Assembly: GCA_035604335.1 (NCBI GenBank)
Contig: DATNIT010000076.1
Coordinates: 1-64,000, forward strand
Length of the DNA: 64,000 nt
Direction: 5' to 3'
DNA from: DASZHJ01 sp035604335
GTDB lineage: Bacteria > Pseudomonadota > Alphaproteobacteria > ATCC43930 > CGMCC-115725
The translations under genes were made by a program, and so were the position numbers. This document shows, piece after piece, positions 1-8,113 of the stretch (its first letter is position 1; each line of letters starts with the position of its first letter). Below the pieces are notes generated by a model. The model had not been told where the DNA came from. It ran no database searches and saw nothing but the letters and a program-made list of their open reading frames with translations.

Positions 1-18
1 CCCATCCCGCAACCTCCT
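1..18 (-). other. Ribosome binding site and start of a gene leaving the left edge
   Basis: Read on the minus strand, a perfect AGGAGG (13-18) lies seven bases before an ATG at 5-3, after which the window ends. This is what the start of a leftward gene, divergent from the monooxygenase at 299, would look like. Nothing of the product can be read, so the call rests only on the Shine-Dalgarno and spacing. Confidence 0.4.
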
Positions 19-298
19 ACCGAGACACAATCAGGACCGCCTTCAGCGCCACAAACAGCGCCACCCAGCAGCACGATCCCTTTTACAAAACCGACCGCGT
101 ACCTCCAGGCCGCGCTAGGCTGACGAATACGTCAGGCTAGCACCATTTCCCTTGCGATTTAGAGAATTGGCGTGAAAGTGGGACACTTCGTGCGAGGGCG
201 AGGACCTACTCACTGTGACTTCTGTCCATAACGGCGTCTCATCATCGGCCGCTTGATAGCCGTCGCAGCTCAGTCCAAGCAGAGCGAGGGCCACAACC
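19..298. other. Intergenic region, no supported gene
   Basis: About 280 bp lie between the putative leftward start at position 5 and the monooxygenase at 299. A minus-strand reading frame (115-312) begins like a lipoprotein but would overlap the start of the divergent gene and has no convincing ribosome binding site. I see no clear promoter hexamers. The region presumably holds divergent promoters. Confidence 0.5.
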
Positions 299-1231
299 AT
301 GAAGTTCGGCATTCACCACTCGTCCTGGCTCGACGGTCCCGACCCAGCCGAGGCGTTCGAGGCGGTGAAGGCGAAGGCGCAGTGGGCAGAAGATCGCGGC
401 TTTGTCTGGTTCTCGGTAATGGATCACATGATCCAGATCCCCCGCGTGGGCGCGCCCGACGAGCCGGTCTTGGAAGGCTGGACCGTCCTGGCGGCGCTGG
501 CTGCTGTCACGAGCCGCATCCGTCTCGCCACCCTTTGCACGGCGGTCGGTTATCGCAATCCTGCGCATCTCGCCAAGATCGCGGCGAGCGTCGATCTGAT
601 CAGCAAGGGACGATTGACGCTCGGCATCGGCGCCGGGTTTTTCGAGGATGAATACAAGCAATACGGCTGGGAGTTCCCGCCGCAGCCGGCGACCCGCATC
701 CGCCAGATGGAAGAGGCGGTCCAGTTGATCCTGAAGATGTGGACCGAGCCACGTACGACCTTCCGCGGCCAGTATTTCCACATCGAGGACGCGATTCTCG
801 AACCGAAACCGGTCCAAAAGCCGCGACCGCCGGTGATGATCGCCGGCGCCGGCGAGCAGATGACCCTGCGTGCGGTCGCCCGTCTCGCCGACGCCTGCAA
901 TATCGTCGACGGCGACATCGCGGAGATACGGCATAAGCTGGCGGTGCTGCGCGGACATTGCGACGTGGCGGGTCGCGATTACGATACGATCGAAAAGACC
1001 CGTATCCAGCCCTGGCTTCTCGCCCGTGACGCCGCCGCGGTGGCGGTAAAGCGCGAGCGGCTGGCCGGCGGCGGACCGTTGCGCGGCTTTGTCGGCACGG
1101 CGTCCGAGGCCATCGATCTGATCGGGCAACACCAGGACGCCGGCATTGAGCTACTGATCAACGCCGATCGGCGGAACGACGTAGAGACCCGTGAGCTTTT
1201 CGCCTCGGATGTCATGCCTCACTTTGCCTGA
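299..1231 (+). CDS. LLM class flavin-dependent oxidoreductase
   Basis: Encodes 310 aa of the bacterial luciferase-like monooxygenase superfamily, a TIM-barrel family using reduced FMN or F420. The N-terminus MKFGIHHSSW, the strand segment FVWFSVMDHMIQIP, the SRIRLATLCTAVGYRNP block (about residue 70) and SKGRLTLGIGAGFFEDEY (about 100-117) are typical, as is the PPVMIAGAGE block near residue 175. Length is normal. ATG was chosen because it follows GAGCGAGGG at suitable spacing. It heads a rightward series that continues into an M20 hydrolase and a Liv transporter, so it may oxidise an imported organic substrate, but the substrate cannot be read. F420 versus FMN use is undecided. Confidence 0.85.
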   Translation: MKFGIHHSSWLDGPDPAEAFEAVKAKAQWAEDRGFVWFSVMDHMIQIPRVGAPDEPVLEGWTVLAALAAVTSRIRLATLCTAVGYRNPAHLAKIAASVDLISKGRLTLGIGAGFFEDEYKQYGWEFPPQPATRIRQMEEAVQLILKMWTEPRTTFRGQYFHIEDAILEPKPVQKPRPPVMIAGAGEQMTLRAVARLADACNIVDGDIAEIRHKLAVLRGHCDVAGRDYDTIEKTRIQPWLLARDAAAVAVKRERLAGGGPLRGFVGTASEAIDLIGQHQDAGIELLINADRRNDVETRELFASDVMPHFA

Positions 1232-1244
1232 CAGAGGACGGAGG

Positions 1245-1627
1245 ATGGTTGCCGGCGACAGCTTTGCCGAGTTCCTGCGCGAGCAGCTCGCGCCGCTCGG
1301 CCGCGTCGCCCTGCGGCGTATGTTCGGCAAGACCGGCGTGTTCTGCAACGGGCTGATGTTCGGGATGGTAACGAACGACACGCTCTACTTCCGGGTTGAC
1401 GACCACAACCGAGCGGTCTTCAAGGAAGCCCAGTCCGCTCCGCCTCTCAGCTACGAGAAGAAGGGCAGCACCATAGACCTCTCCTTTTGGCGCGCGCCGG
1501 AGCGGTTGCTCGAGAACCCGAAGAGCTTGTCACGTGGGCGCGAGCGGCGTTGGCGGCGGCGCGTCGGGTCGCGGCGAAGAGAGGACGGACAGCGCCAAGG
1601 CGAAAATCAAAGCCGCAACCCACTTGA
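1245..1627 (+). pseudogene. TfoX N-terminal domain protein, frameshifted
   Basis: From ATG 1245 (after GGACGGAGG) the frame reads a clear TfoX_N domain: FAEFLREQLAPLG, RRMFGKTGVF, GLMFGMVTNDTLYFRVDD, then LSFWRAPERLLE. At about 1512-1514 the conserved continuation moves to another frame. Reading from 1514 gives EPEELVTWARAALAAARRVA and a basic tail ending at TGA 1625-1627, exactly where such proteins end. One base missing near 1512 explains it. Without correction the first frame runs on for hundreds of meaningless codons into the M20 gene. Small TfoX_N proteins of about 110-125 aa are common in proteobacteria and mostly uncharacterised; competence functions of full-length TfoX should not be assumed. 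Either a real pseudogene or a sequencing error. Confidence 0.75.
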
Positions 1628-1665
1628 AGCCGGTGGGACCCGCAGCAGAGGAGGGAGAAAACGCC

Positions 1666-2913
1666 ATGCCGTCCGATCGGGACCTGCTTCAGGGCTGGAT
1701 CAAGGAAGAACGCCCCCAGCTGATCGAGTTCCTGCAAGGTTTCGTGCGCGCGAAGAGTCCGAACCCGCCGGGCGATACGCGCGCCGCCGCCACTTTCATC
1801 GCCGGGTATCTCGGGCGCTGCGGCTTGCCCTATCGCGTGATCGCGCCGCAGGAGACGATGCCCAATATCGTCGGCAGCTTCGAGGGCAGCTCGCCCGGCC
1901 GGCACCTCGTGCTCAACGGCCATATCGATTGCTTCCCGGTGGGCGAGGGCCACGGCTGGACCCAGGATCCCTGGGGCGGCGCGATCGTCGATGGCAAGCT
2001 CTATGGCCGCGGCGCCGCCGACATGAAGGCGGGCACCACCGCGTCCATCATGACGTACCGGCTGCTGCACCGGATCAAGGATCGGCTCAAGGGCAGGCTC
2101 ACGCTCACGGCGGTGTCGGACGAGGAGACGTTCGGGCCCTGGGGCGCGCGCTATCTCATGGAGCACCACCCGGAGGTGCACGGGGATTGCTTGCTGAACG
2201 GCGAGCCCGGCAGCCCCTATTCGATCCGCTTCGGCGAGAAGGGGCCGCTCTGGCTGGAGTTCACGGTGCGGACGCCCGGCGCCCACGGTGCCTATACGCA
2301 TTACAGCAAGAGCGCCACCAAGGTCGCCATGGCGCTCGCCCGCGATCTCGAGGCGGTGACGGAGATCAAGCCCGAGATCTCCGACAACATTCGCGCCGCG
2401 CTTGAGCAGGGTAACGCGACCATGGAGAAGGCCATGGGCACCGGCGCCGCGGCGGCGGTCTCGGCCGTGACGCTGAACGTCGGCACCGTCCGTGGCGGGC
2501 TCAAGGTGAACATGGTGCCGGGCGAGTGCGTCTTCGAGGTCGATATCCGGCTGCCCGTGGGCGTCGAGAAGAGCCAGGTACTCGACGTTGTTGCCAATGT
2601 GCTGAAGGACTATCCCGAGGCCACCATGCGCGAGACGCAGTTCAGCCCGCCTTCCTGGTGCGATCCCAACGGCGAAATGGTCGAGATCCTCCAGCGTAAC
2701 GTTAGCGGGCTCAAAGGCTTCACGCCGATCCCGATCGTGAGCCTCGGCGGTACCGACGCGCGGCTCTGGCGCTACCGCAACATCCCCGCCTACGTCTATG
2801 GGCCGTTCCCGCGCGGCATGGGCTCAACCGACGAGCACGTCGAGATCGAGGAGTTCCTGCACATCGTCCGCGTCCATGTGCTCTCGGCGTATGACTATCT
2901 GTTGCGGCCCTAG
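1666..2913 (+). CDS. M20 family metallohydrolase (ArgE/DapE/carboxypeptidase type)
   Basis: Encodes 415 aa. The metal-binding pattern of the M20 family is present: NGHID (His86, Asp88), GRGAADMKAG (Asp119 bridging both zincs), DEETFG (catalytic Glu153 and metal Glu154) and a late GGTDARLW segment before a C-terminal histidine region. The dimerisation (lid) domain is about residues 195-310. Such enzymes hydrolyse N-acyl or peptide bonds of small substrates in the cytoplasm. ATG 1666 follows GAGGAGGGA and replaces an in-frame upstream start inside the TfoX reading frame. It lies directly upstream of a Liv-type transporter, so the likely role is hydrolysis of an imported acylated amino acid or amide. 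The substrate is unknown. Confidence 0.88.
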   Translation: MPSDRDLLQGWIKEERPQLIEFLQGFVRAKSPNPPGDTRAAATFIAGYLGRCGLPYRVIAPQETMPNIVGSFEGSSPGRHLVLNGHIDCFPVGEGHGWTQDPWGGAIVDGKLYGRGAADMKAGTTASIMTYRLLHRIKDRLKGRLTLTAVSDEETFGPWGARYLMEHHPEVHGDCLLNGEPGSPYSIRFGEKGPLWLEFTVRTPGAHGAYTHYSKSATKVAMALARDLEAVTEIKPEISDNIRAALEQGNATMEKAMGTGAAAAVSAVTLNVGTVRGGLKVNMVPGECVFEVDIRLPVGVEKSQVLDVVANVLKDYPEATMRETQFSPPSWCDPNGEMVEILQRNVSGLKGFTPIPIVSLGGTDARLWRYRNIPAYVYGPFPRGMGSTDEHVEIEEFLHIVRVHVLSAYDYLLRP

Positions 2914-2960
2914 GCCTCCGACGTCACTCCGGGCTTGGTGGTGCAGGGTGGGCCAATCGA

Positions 2961-2984
2961 GTAGCGTACGCGATCGACCGCTAC
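2961..2984. other. Inverted repeat upstream of livH
   Basis: GTAGCG and CGCTAC are separated by 12 bases in the 123-bp gap before the livH-type gene. It could be an operator or a weak RNA hairpin; there is no T-run. This is a six-base match only, so it may be chance. Confidence 0.25.
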
Positions 2985-3036
2985 GAGGGACAGCGCCGCC
3001 CAGAAGCAAACAACGGCGCGCCGCCAGGGAGGGGGA

Positions 3037-3999
3037 GTGGATTCTTTCGGTGCTTTCCTCGAGATCTTCCTGCAGGCGCTGGTCGCGGGGCTGCTTGTAG
3101 GCGCCATCTACGGCCTCATGTGCGTCGGGCTCGGCATCATCTTCGGGGTGATGCGGGTGATCAATTTCGCCCAGGGCGACTTCCTCATGCTGGGCATGTA
3201 TTTCACGCTCTATGTCGTGGGCGGCGTCGCCGCGCTGCCGTTGCTGGGCTCGGCGGCGGCGCCTTTCATCACGGCCGTGCTCGCGGGACCGGCGCTCTAC
3301 GTCGGCGGCTACCTGCTGCACAGGTTTCTGATCTCGCGGGTCACCGGCACGCGCGTCGCAGGCATCGAGGGTGAGGGACACTACGCTCAGCTCATTCTCA
3401 CTCTCGGCGTCGCCCTGATCATCGAGAACGGCGGTCTCATAGTCTTCGGGTCGACGCCGCAATCCGTGCGCACACCGCTCGCTGCGCGCGCCTGGGAGAT
3501 ACCGCTCCTCTACAACGACACCGCGACCATCTTCCTGAACCAGGCGCGCATTATTGCGGCGCTGGTGTCGCTCGTTGTAGGCGCGGCGCTCTATTGGCTC
3601 ATCAACCGATCGCGCCTCGGCAAGACGCTGCGGGCGGCCGCGGACAATCCGCGCGCGGCGACGTACATGGGGATCGAGGTCGATCGCGCGCATCGGATCG
3701 CCTTCGGCATCGGCACCGGCGTCACCGCGATCGCCGGAGGGCTCGTCGGCACCTTCAATCCGTTTCAGCCCTATGTGGGTCTGGACTTCGTCATCATCAT
3801 GTACGCAGGCGTCGTGCTCGGGGGCATGGGCAGCATTTTGGGCGCGTTCTGGGGCGGCATGACCATCGGCCTGGTGCAGCAGCTCTCAACTCTGGTGCTG
3901 CCGGTTCAACTGCAGAACGCGGCGATCTTCGCGGTGTTCCTGCTGGTCGTGCTGATCCGGCCGCAGGGTTTCTTCGGCCGCGCGACGGAGCGCGTCTGA
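3037..3999 (+). CDS. livH: Branched-chain amino acid-type ABC transporter permease (LivH family)
   Basis: Encodes 320 aa with about eight hydrophobic segments. The family hallmark GLGIIFGVMRVINFAQGDFLML is near residues 28-50 (LivH 'vNxAqGdf'), and the EAA-like cytoplasmic region around RAAADNPRAATYMGIEVDR is about 200-220. Liv importers carry branched-chain amino acids, short amides, urea or aromatic acids. Start is GTG 3037, placed directly after AGGGAGGGGGA. Four bases separate its stop from the next gene, the LivM-LivG fusion, with which it forms the membrane channel. Specificity is set by the binding protein at 6499 and is not evident here. Confidence 0.92.
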   Translation: MDSFGAFLEIFLQALVAGLLVGAIYGLMCVGLGIIFGVMRVINFAQGDFLMLGMYFTLYVVGGVAALPLLGSAAAPFITAVLAGPALYVGGYLLHRFLISRVTGTRVAGIEGEGHYAQLILTLGVALIIENGGLIVFGSTPQSVRTPLAARAWEIPLLYNDTATIFLNQARIIAALVSLVVGAALYWLINRSRLGKTLRAAADNPRAATYMGIEVDRAHRIAFGIGTGVTAIAGGLVGTFNPFQPYVGLDFVIIMYAGVVLGGMGSILGAFWGGMTIGLVQQLSTLVLPVQLQNAAIFAVFLLVVLIRPQGFFGRATERV

Positions 4000-4002
4000 G
4001 CC

Positions 4003-5772
4003 ATGCAGTCTCGCGGCGGCCTCGGCGTGCATCTGCTGATCGTGGCGGGCCTTGCGGTTGCTTGGCTGGGCCTCGGGTCGCTGGTGAGCAACTCCTATTA
4101 TTTGCTGATGATGACGCTGGTGCCGATCTGGGCGGTGATGGGTCTGTCCTGGAATCTGCTCAGCGGCTACACGGGCCTCGTCTCGTTTGGGCACGCGGCG
4201 TTCTTCGGTCTCGGCGCTTACACCGTGACGATCGCGCTCGTCAGCTTCGACGTGACGCCGTGGCTCGGCATCCCCATGGGCATGGTCGTGGGCGCGGCGG
4301 CCGGCGCCATCATCGGTTATCCGACTTTCCGGCTGCGTGGCCATTACTTCGCGCTCTCGATGCTCGCCTACCCAATGGCGCTGCTCTACGTCTTCGAGTG
4401 GCTCGGCTACCAGGAAGTCCCGCTGCCGATGAAGCGCGAGGCGCCGGGCTGGTACATGCAATTCTCGGATTACCACCTCTATATTGCGCTCGCCGTGGCA
4501 CTTCTGGTGGCGGCCTTGCTGGTGACGCTCGCTGTGGAGCGCTCCCGCTTCGGCATGTCGCTCCTGGCGATCAAGCAGAACGAGCCCGCCGCCGAGGCGG
4601 CCGGCATCGACACCCTCGCCTGGAAAATGCGCGCGATCATGCTGAGCGGTGGCATCGCGGCGGCCGCGGGCGGGCTCTACGCCGTGGTCCTGCTTGTGGT
4701 GACGCCCGACAGCGTCTTCGGCATGCTCACCTCGGCGCAGGCGCTGGTGGTCGTGCTGTTCGGCGGCGTCGGCACCCTCTGGGGTCCCGTGATCGGCGCC
4801 GCCGTGCTGATCCCCTTGAGCGAGACGCTACAGGCTCAGCTCGGCGACAAGATCCCGGGCATTCAGGGCGTGGTCTATGGCATTGCGATCATCGCGGTGA
4901 TCCTGCTGGCGCCCGAAGGCATCTACTGGCGGGTGCGCGATCGTCTCGCGCGCTCGCGAGGGAGCGCCGCGCCCGCGCCCGCGCTACCGGTGGCGCCGGT
5001 GATCCCGCTCGCGCGTCCGCCAGCTCCTGCAGCCGAGCGCACTTCGATCCTCCGCGTCAGTGGGCTCGACAAATCCTTCGGTGGCCTCCGGGCGGTCGCG
5101 GAGGTGAGCTTCGAGGTCCAGGTCGGGGAAATCCTCGGAATCATCGGCCCGAATGGCGCCGGCAAGACCACGCTGTTCAACCTGCTGAATGGTTTCCTGC
5201 GCGCGGGCAGCGGCGAGATCACATTCGAGGGCCGCAGCCTCGCCGGGTTGAAGCCGAACCGGATCTGCGGCCTCGGGGTTGGCCGAACCTTCCAGGTCGT
5301 GCGGGCCTTCGCGCGCATGTCGATCTTGCAGAACGTCGTGATCGGCGCCTATGTCGCAACGGCGCGCGGCGACGAGGCACTCGTGGCGGCGCGCGAGGCG
5401 TTGGCGCGCGTTGGTCTGCTCGAGCGCGCCGACGCAATCGCGGGCAGCCTCACGAACAAGGAGCTCCGGCTCATGGAGCTCGCGCGCGCCCTTGCTGGAC
5501 GCCCGCGTCTCCTGCTGATGGACGAGCCGCTCGCCGGACTCGGAGCGGTGGAGGTCGAGGATATGATCGCGGTGATTCGATCGATCTCCGCGAGCGGCGT
5601 CACCGTCGTGATCATCGAGCACACCATGCGCGCGATGATGCGGCTCGCCGGGCGGCTGGTGGTGCTGGATCATGGCCGCATCCTTGCGTCCGGCCATCCC
5701 CGCGATGTCACGAACGATCGCAGCGTCGTGGAGGCGTATCTCGGCACCAAATGGGCGGCCATCCGTGCTTGA
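4003..5772 (+). CDS. Fused LivM permease and LivG ATP-binding protein
   Basis: Encodes 589 aa. Residues 1 to about 310 form a LivM permease with many hydrophobic segments and the LSWNLLSGYTGLVSFGHAAFFG hallmark near 46-67. An Ala/Pro-rich linker (about 315-345) leads into a LivG-type ATPase with Walker A GPNGAGKTT (from about 382), Q-loop region GRTFQVVRAF and Walker B LLLMDEP. The ABC signature is degenerate: where LSGGQ or LSYGQ is expected it reads LTNKELRLMELARAL. LivM-LivG fusions occur in several alpha- and betaproteobacterial Liv operons. Its stop overlaps the livF start by 8 bp. It should assemble with LivH and LivF. Confidence 0.92.
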   Translation: MQSRGGLGVHLLIVAGLAVAWLGLGSLVSNSYYLLMMTLVPIWAVMGLSWNLLSGYTGLVSFGHAAFFGLGAYTVTIALVSFDVTPWLGIPMGMVVGAAAGAIIGYPTFRLRGHYFALSMLAYPMALLYVFEWLGYQEVPLPMKREAPGWYMQFSDYHLYIALAVALLVAALLVTLAVERSRFGMSLLAIKQNEPAAEAAGIDTLAWKMRAIMLSGGIAAAAGGLYAVVLLVVTPDSVFGMLTSAQALVVVLFGGVGTLWGPVIGAAVLIPLSETLQAQLGDKIPGIQGVVYGIAIIAVILLAPEGIYWRVRDRLARSRGSAAPAPALPVAPVIPLARPPAPAAERTSILRVSGLDKSFGGLRAVAEVSFEVQVGEILGIIGPNGAGKTTLFNLLNGFLRAGSGEITFEGRSLAGLKPNRICGLGVGRTFQVVRAFARMSILQNVVIGAYVATARGDEALVAAREALARVGLLERADAIAGSLTNKELRLMELARALAGRPRLLLMDEPLAGLGAVEVEDMIAVIRSISASGVTVVIIEHTMRAMMRLAGRLVVLDHGRILASGHPRDVTNDRSVVEAYLGTKWAAIRA

Positions 5773-6472
5773 GATCGACGCGCTCTCGGTGAGCTACGGC
5801 GGCCTCCAAGCGCTCTCGGAGGTGTCACTCGACGTACGCGAGGGACAATACGTCGCGATCGTGGGTCCCAACGGCGCCGGCAAGACCACGCTCTTCAAGG
5901 CAATCTCGGGCGCCGTCGCACCCATCGGCGGCGCGATCCGCTATGAGGAGCGCGACCTGTTGGCGATCGCCCCGTCCGAGCGCGCGCATCTCGGCATCGC
6001 CCATGTGCCCGAGGGCCGCCAGGTCTTCAATTCCATGAGCGTGCTCGAGAACCTGGAGATCGGCGCCTATCCCGCGGCGGGCCAGCGGCACTGGCGGCGC
6101 AACTTGGATCGGATCTTCGCGCTCTTCCCCGTCCTCGCCGAGCGGCGCGATCAGCTCGCCGGCACGCTTTCCGGCGGCGAGCAACAGATGCTCGCGATCG
6201 GCCGCGGCATCGCGTCCTCACCGCGCCTCCTGATGCTGGACGAGCCCTCCATGGGCTTGGCGCCCACGGTGGCGGACCTGATCTTCGAGCGGATAGGCGA
6301 GCTGCACCGCGAGGACGGATTGACGATCCTCCTGGTGGAGCAGCGCGTCGCCGAGGCGGTACAATCCTGCGACTTCGGCTATGTTCTGGAGGCCGGGCGC
6401 GTCGTGCTCCAGGGCTCGCACCAGATCCTGCTCGCGGACGACCGGATCAGGACCATCTATCTCGGCATGTAA
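5765..6472 (+). CDS. livF: Branched-chain amino acid-type ABC transporter ATP-binding protein (LivF)
   Basis: Encodes 235 aa, the usual LivF length. Walker A GPNGAGKTT, the LivF-typical HVPEGRQVFNSMSVLENLEIG, a canonical signature LSGGEQQ and Walker B LLMLDEPSMGLAP are all present. GTG 5765 was chosen because translation from it begins at the first conserved strand and overlaps the previous stop as GTGCTTGA; the longer in-frame ATG at 5672 lies deep inside the fusion gene. It pairs with the fused LivG domain, whose signature is degenerate, so the canonical signature of the dimer comes from this subunit. Confidence 0.93.
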   Translation: MLEIDALSVSYGGLQALSEVSLDVREGQYVAIVGPNGAGKTTLFKAISGAVAPIGGAIRYEERDLLAIAPSERAHLGIAHVPEGRQVFNSMSVLENLEIGAYPAAGQRHWRRNLDRIFALFPVLAERRDQLAGTLSGGEQQMLAIGRGIASSPRLLMLDEPSMGLAPTVADLIFERIGELHREDGLTILLVEQRVAEAVQSCDFGYVLEAGRVVLQGSHQILLADDRIRTIYLGM

Positions 6473-6498
6473 CAAAGACACGCTTTGGGAGGGTCACA

Positions 6499-7728
6499 AT
6501 GCCTCTGAGAAATCTGCAAGTCTCGTGCTTGACCGGGCTCGCTCTTGCCGCGATCGCCATCGCTCCGGCTTTCGCGCAACAGAGCGAGGTGAAGATCGCG
6601 CTCATCGCACCGCTCTCGGGTCCGTGGGCACGTCAGGGCGACCTCGTGAAGAAGGGCGCCGAAATGGCGGTCGACGACATCAACAACGCCGGCGGCATCA
6701 AGTCGCTGGGCGGCGCCAAACTCAAGCTGGTCGTCGCCGATACCGGCGACACGCCCGAGAAGGCCAAGAACGCCGCGCAGCGTCTGCTCTCGCAGGAGCC
6801 CGATCTGGTGGCGGGCGAGGGCTCCTGGCTGAGCTCCTTCACGCTCGCGGTGACCGAGGTGACCGAGCGCGCGGAGCTGCCGTGGTTCACGCTCTCCTAT
6901 TCTGACCAGATCACCAACCGCGGCTTCCACTACGTGTTCCAGACCTCTGCGACCGGCGAAAAGCAGACCGAGCTGATGCTGCCGACGATCGTGGAGCTGG
7001 CAAAGAGCGCAACGGGCAAGACTCCCGCGACAGTGGCGATCGTCAGCGACAACACCGCCGCACCCGTGAGCATCACGAAGCCCATGCGCGACGGCGGGCT
7101 CGCCAAGTACGGCATCAAGCTCATGGCCGACGAGGTCTATACGCCGCCGCTCTCCGACGCCACCCCGATCATCGCCAAGGTCCGCGCCGCGCGGCCCGAC
7201 TTCGTCTTCGTGATCTCGACCAGCGTGCCCGACGATTCGATCTTGCTCCAGAAGCTCGCGGAGATGGGCATCGGGGCGAGCAAGCTGCCCGCCATCGGCA
7301 ACGGCTCCCACATGGTGACGCCGGAGCTCCTGAAGATCGCCGGCGCCGAGGCGACGGAAGATACGCTGGTCACCATCGCCAATTGGCCGCTCAAGGGCTC
7401 GGAAGAGCTGGTCGAGCGCTTCAAGAAGCGCACCGGCGAGCCCTGGATGACGCAGGACAGCCTCTGCGACTACGGGCACATCTGGATCATCAAGGAAGCG
7501 CTCGAGAAGGCCGGCGTGGCCGACCGCCACAAGGTCGCGGACGCCGTCCGCGCCATGGATACGACAACGGGCGCTGCCCGGTACTTCGCCGGCAATCACG
7601 TCAAGTTCGACGAGAAGGGCCGCCGCGTCGACGCTCCGCTGGTGATCGTGCAGTGGCAGAATGGCGTGCCGGTCACGATCTTCCCGACGGAATCCGCGGT
7701 CGCTAAGGCGATCTGGGTTGCGAAGTAG
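6499..7728 (+). CDS. ABC transporter substrate-binding protein (Peripla_BP_6, Liv type)
   Basis: Encodes 409 aa. A Sec signal peptide is visible (LALAAIAIAPAFA, cleavage likely before Gln27). The mature protein begins SEVKIALIAPLSGPWARQGD, the usual opening of LivK-type binding proteins, followed by KKGAEMAVDDINNAGGI and a DTGDTPEKAKNAAQRLL segment. GGGAGGGT precedes the ATG. It is the last transport gene of the cassette and the periplasmic receptor that sets substrate choice. In this family substrates include amino acids, amides, urea and aromatic acids; the sequence alone does not say which. Confidence 0.92.
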   Translation: MPLRNLQVSCLTGLALAAIAIAPAFAQQSEVKIALIAPLSGPWARQGDLVKKGAEMAVDDINNAGGIKSLGGAKLKLVVADTGDTPEKAKNAAQRLLSQEPDLVAGEGSWLSSFTLAVTEVTERAELPWFTLSYSDQITNRGFHYVFQTSATGEKQTELMLPTIVELAKSATGKTPATVAIVSDNTAAPVSITKPMRDGGLAKYGIKLMADEVYTPPLSDATPIIAKVRAARPDFVFVISTSVPDDSILLQKLAEMGIGASKLPAIGNGSHMVTPELLKIAGAEATEDTLVTIANWPLKGSEELVERFKKRTGEPWMTQDSLCDYGHIWIIKEALEKAGVADRHKVADAVRAMDTTTGAARYFAGNHVKFDEKGRRVDAPLVIVQWQNGVPVTIFPTESAVAKAIWVAK

Positions 7729-7734
7729 GTCGCC

Positions 7735-8088
7735 ATGATCGTGGAGCAGCGCGTCTATCTCGTGAAGCTCGGAAAGATCCCGGACTTCCTGGAGGCGGTC
7801 GAGACGCTGGGTCTCCCGGTGATGCGCGAGACGCTCGGCGGCCTCATCGGCTATTTCGTGACCGAGGTGGGGCCGCTCAACGAGGTGGTGCATCTCTGGG
7901 CCTACGAGAGCATGGAGGACCGCGCAGAGCGGCGCGAGGCCTGCGCCGCGCACCCCGGTTGGGCTAAGTTCCTCGCCACGGTACGGCCGCTGTTCGAGCA
8001 CATGGAGACGCGCGTGATGACGCCAGCACCCTTCACGCCCATCGCGCTCGAGCAGATCCGTGCGCTGAACCGTCAGGCGACTGCCTAG
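7735..8088 (+). CDS. NIPSNAP family protein
   Basis: Encodes 117 aa beginning MIVEQRVYLVKLGKIPDFLEAVE and containing LIGYFVTEVGPLNEVVHLWAYESMEDRAERR, a full match to the NIPSNAP fold (a dimeric alpha/beta barrel of about 100 residues). Six bases separate it from the binding-protein gene, so it is probably co-transcribed. Bacterial NIPSNAP proteins are often encoded in catabolic operons for unusual organic acids, but their biochemical role is not established. Family assignment is firm, function unknown. Confidence 0.88.
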   Translation: MIVEQRVYLVKLGKIPDFLEAVETLGLPVMRETLGGLIGYFVTEVGPLNEVVHLWAYESMEDRAERREACAAHPGWAKFLATVRPLFEHMETRVMTPAPFTPIALEQIRALNRQATA

Positions 8089-8113
8089 CCTGTCCTCAAA
8101 TCGGAGACAGCCC

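Noticed and set aside
115..312. Minus-strand 65-aa frame that begins like a lipoprotein signal (LALLGLSC)
   Set aside because: It overlaps the start of the well-supported monooxygenase, lacks a convincing ribosome binding site and ends in low-information sequence.
1191..2405. 404-aa plus-strand frame
   Set aside because: Only its first part is the TfoX_N domain; the rest is out-of-frame reading of the M20 gene caused by the frameshift.
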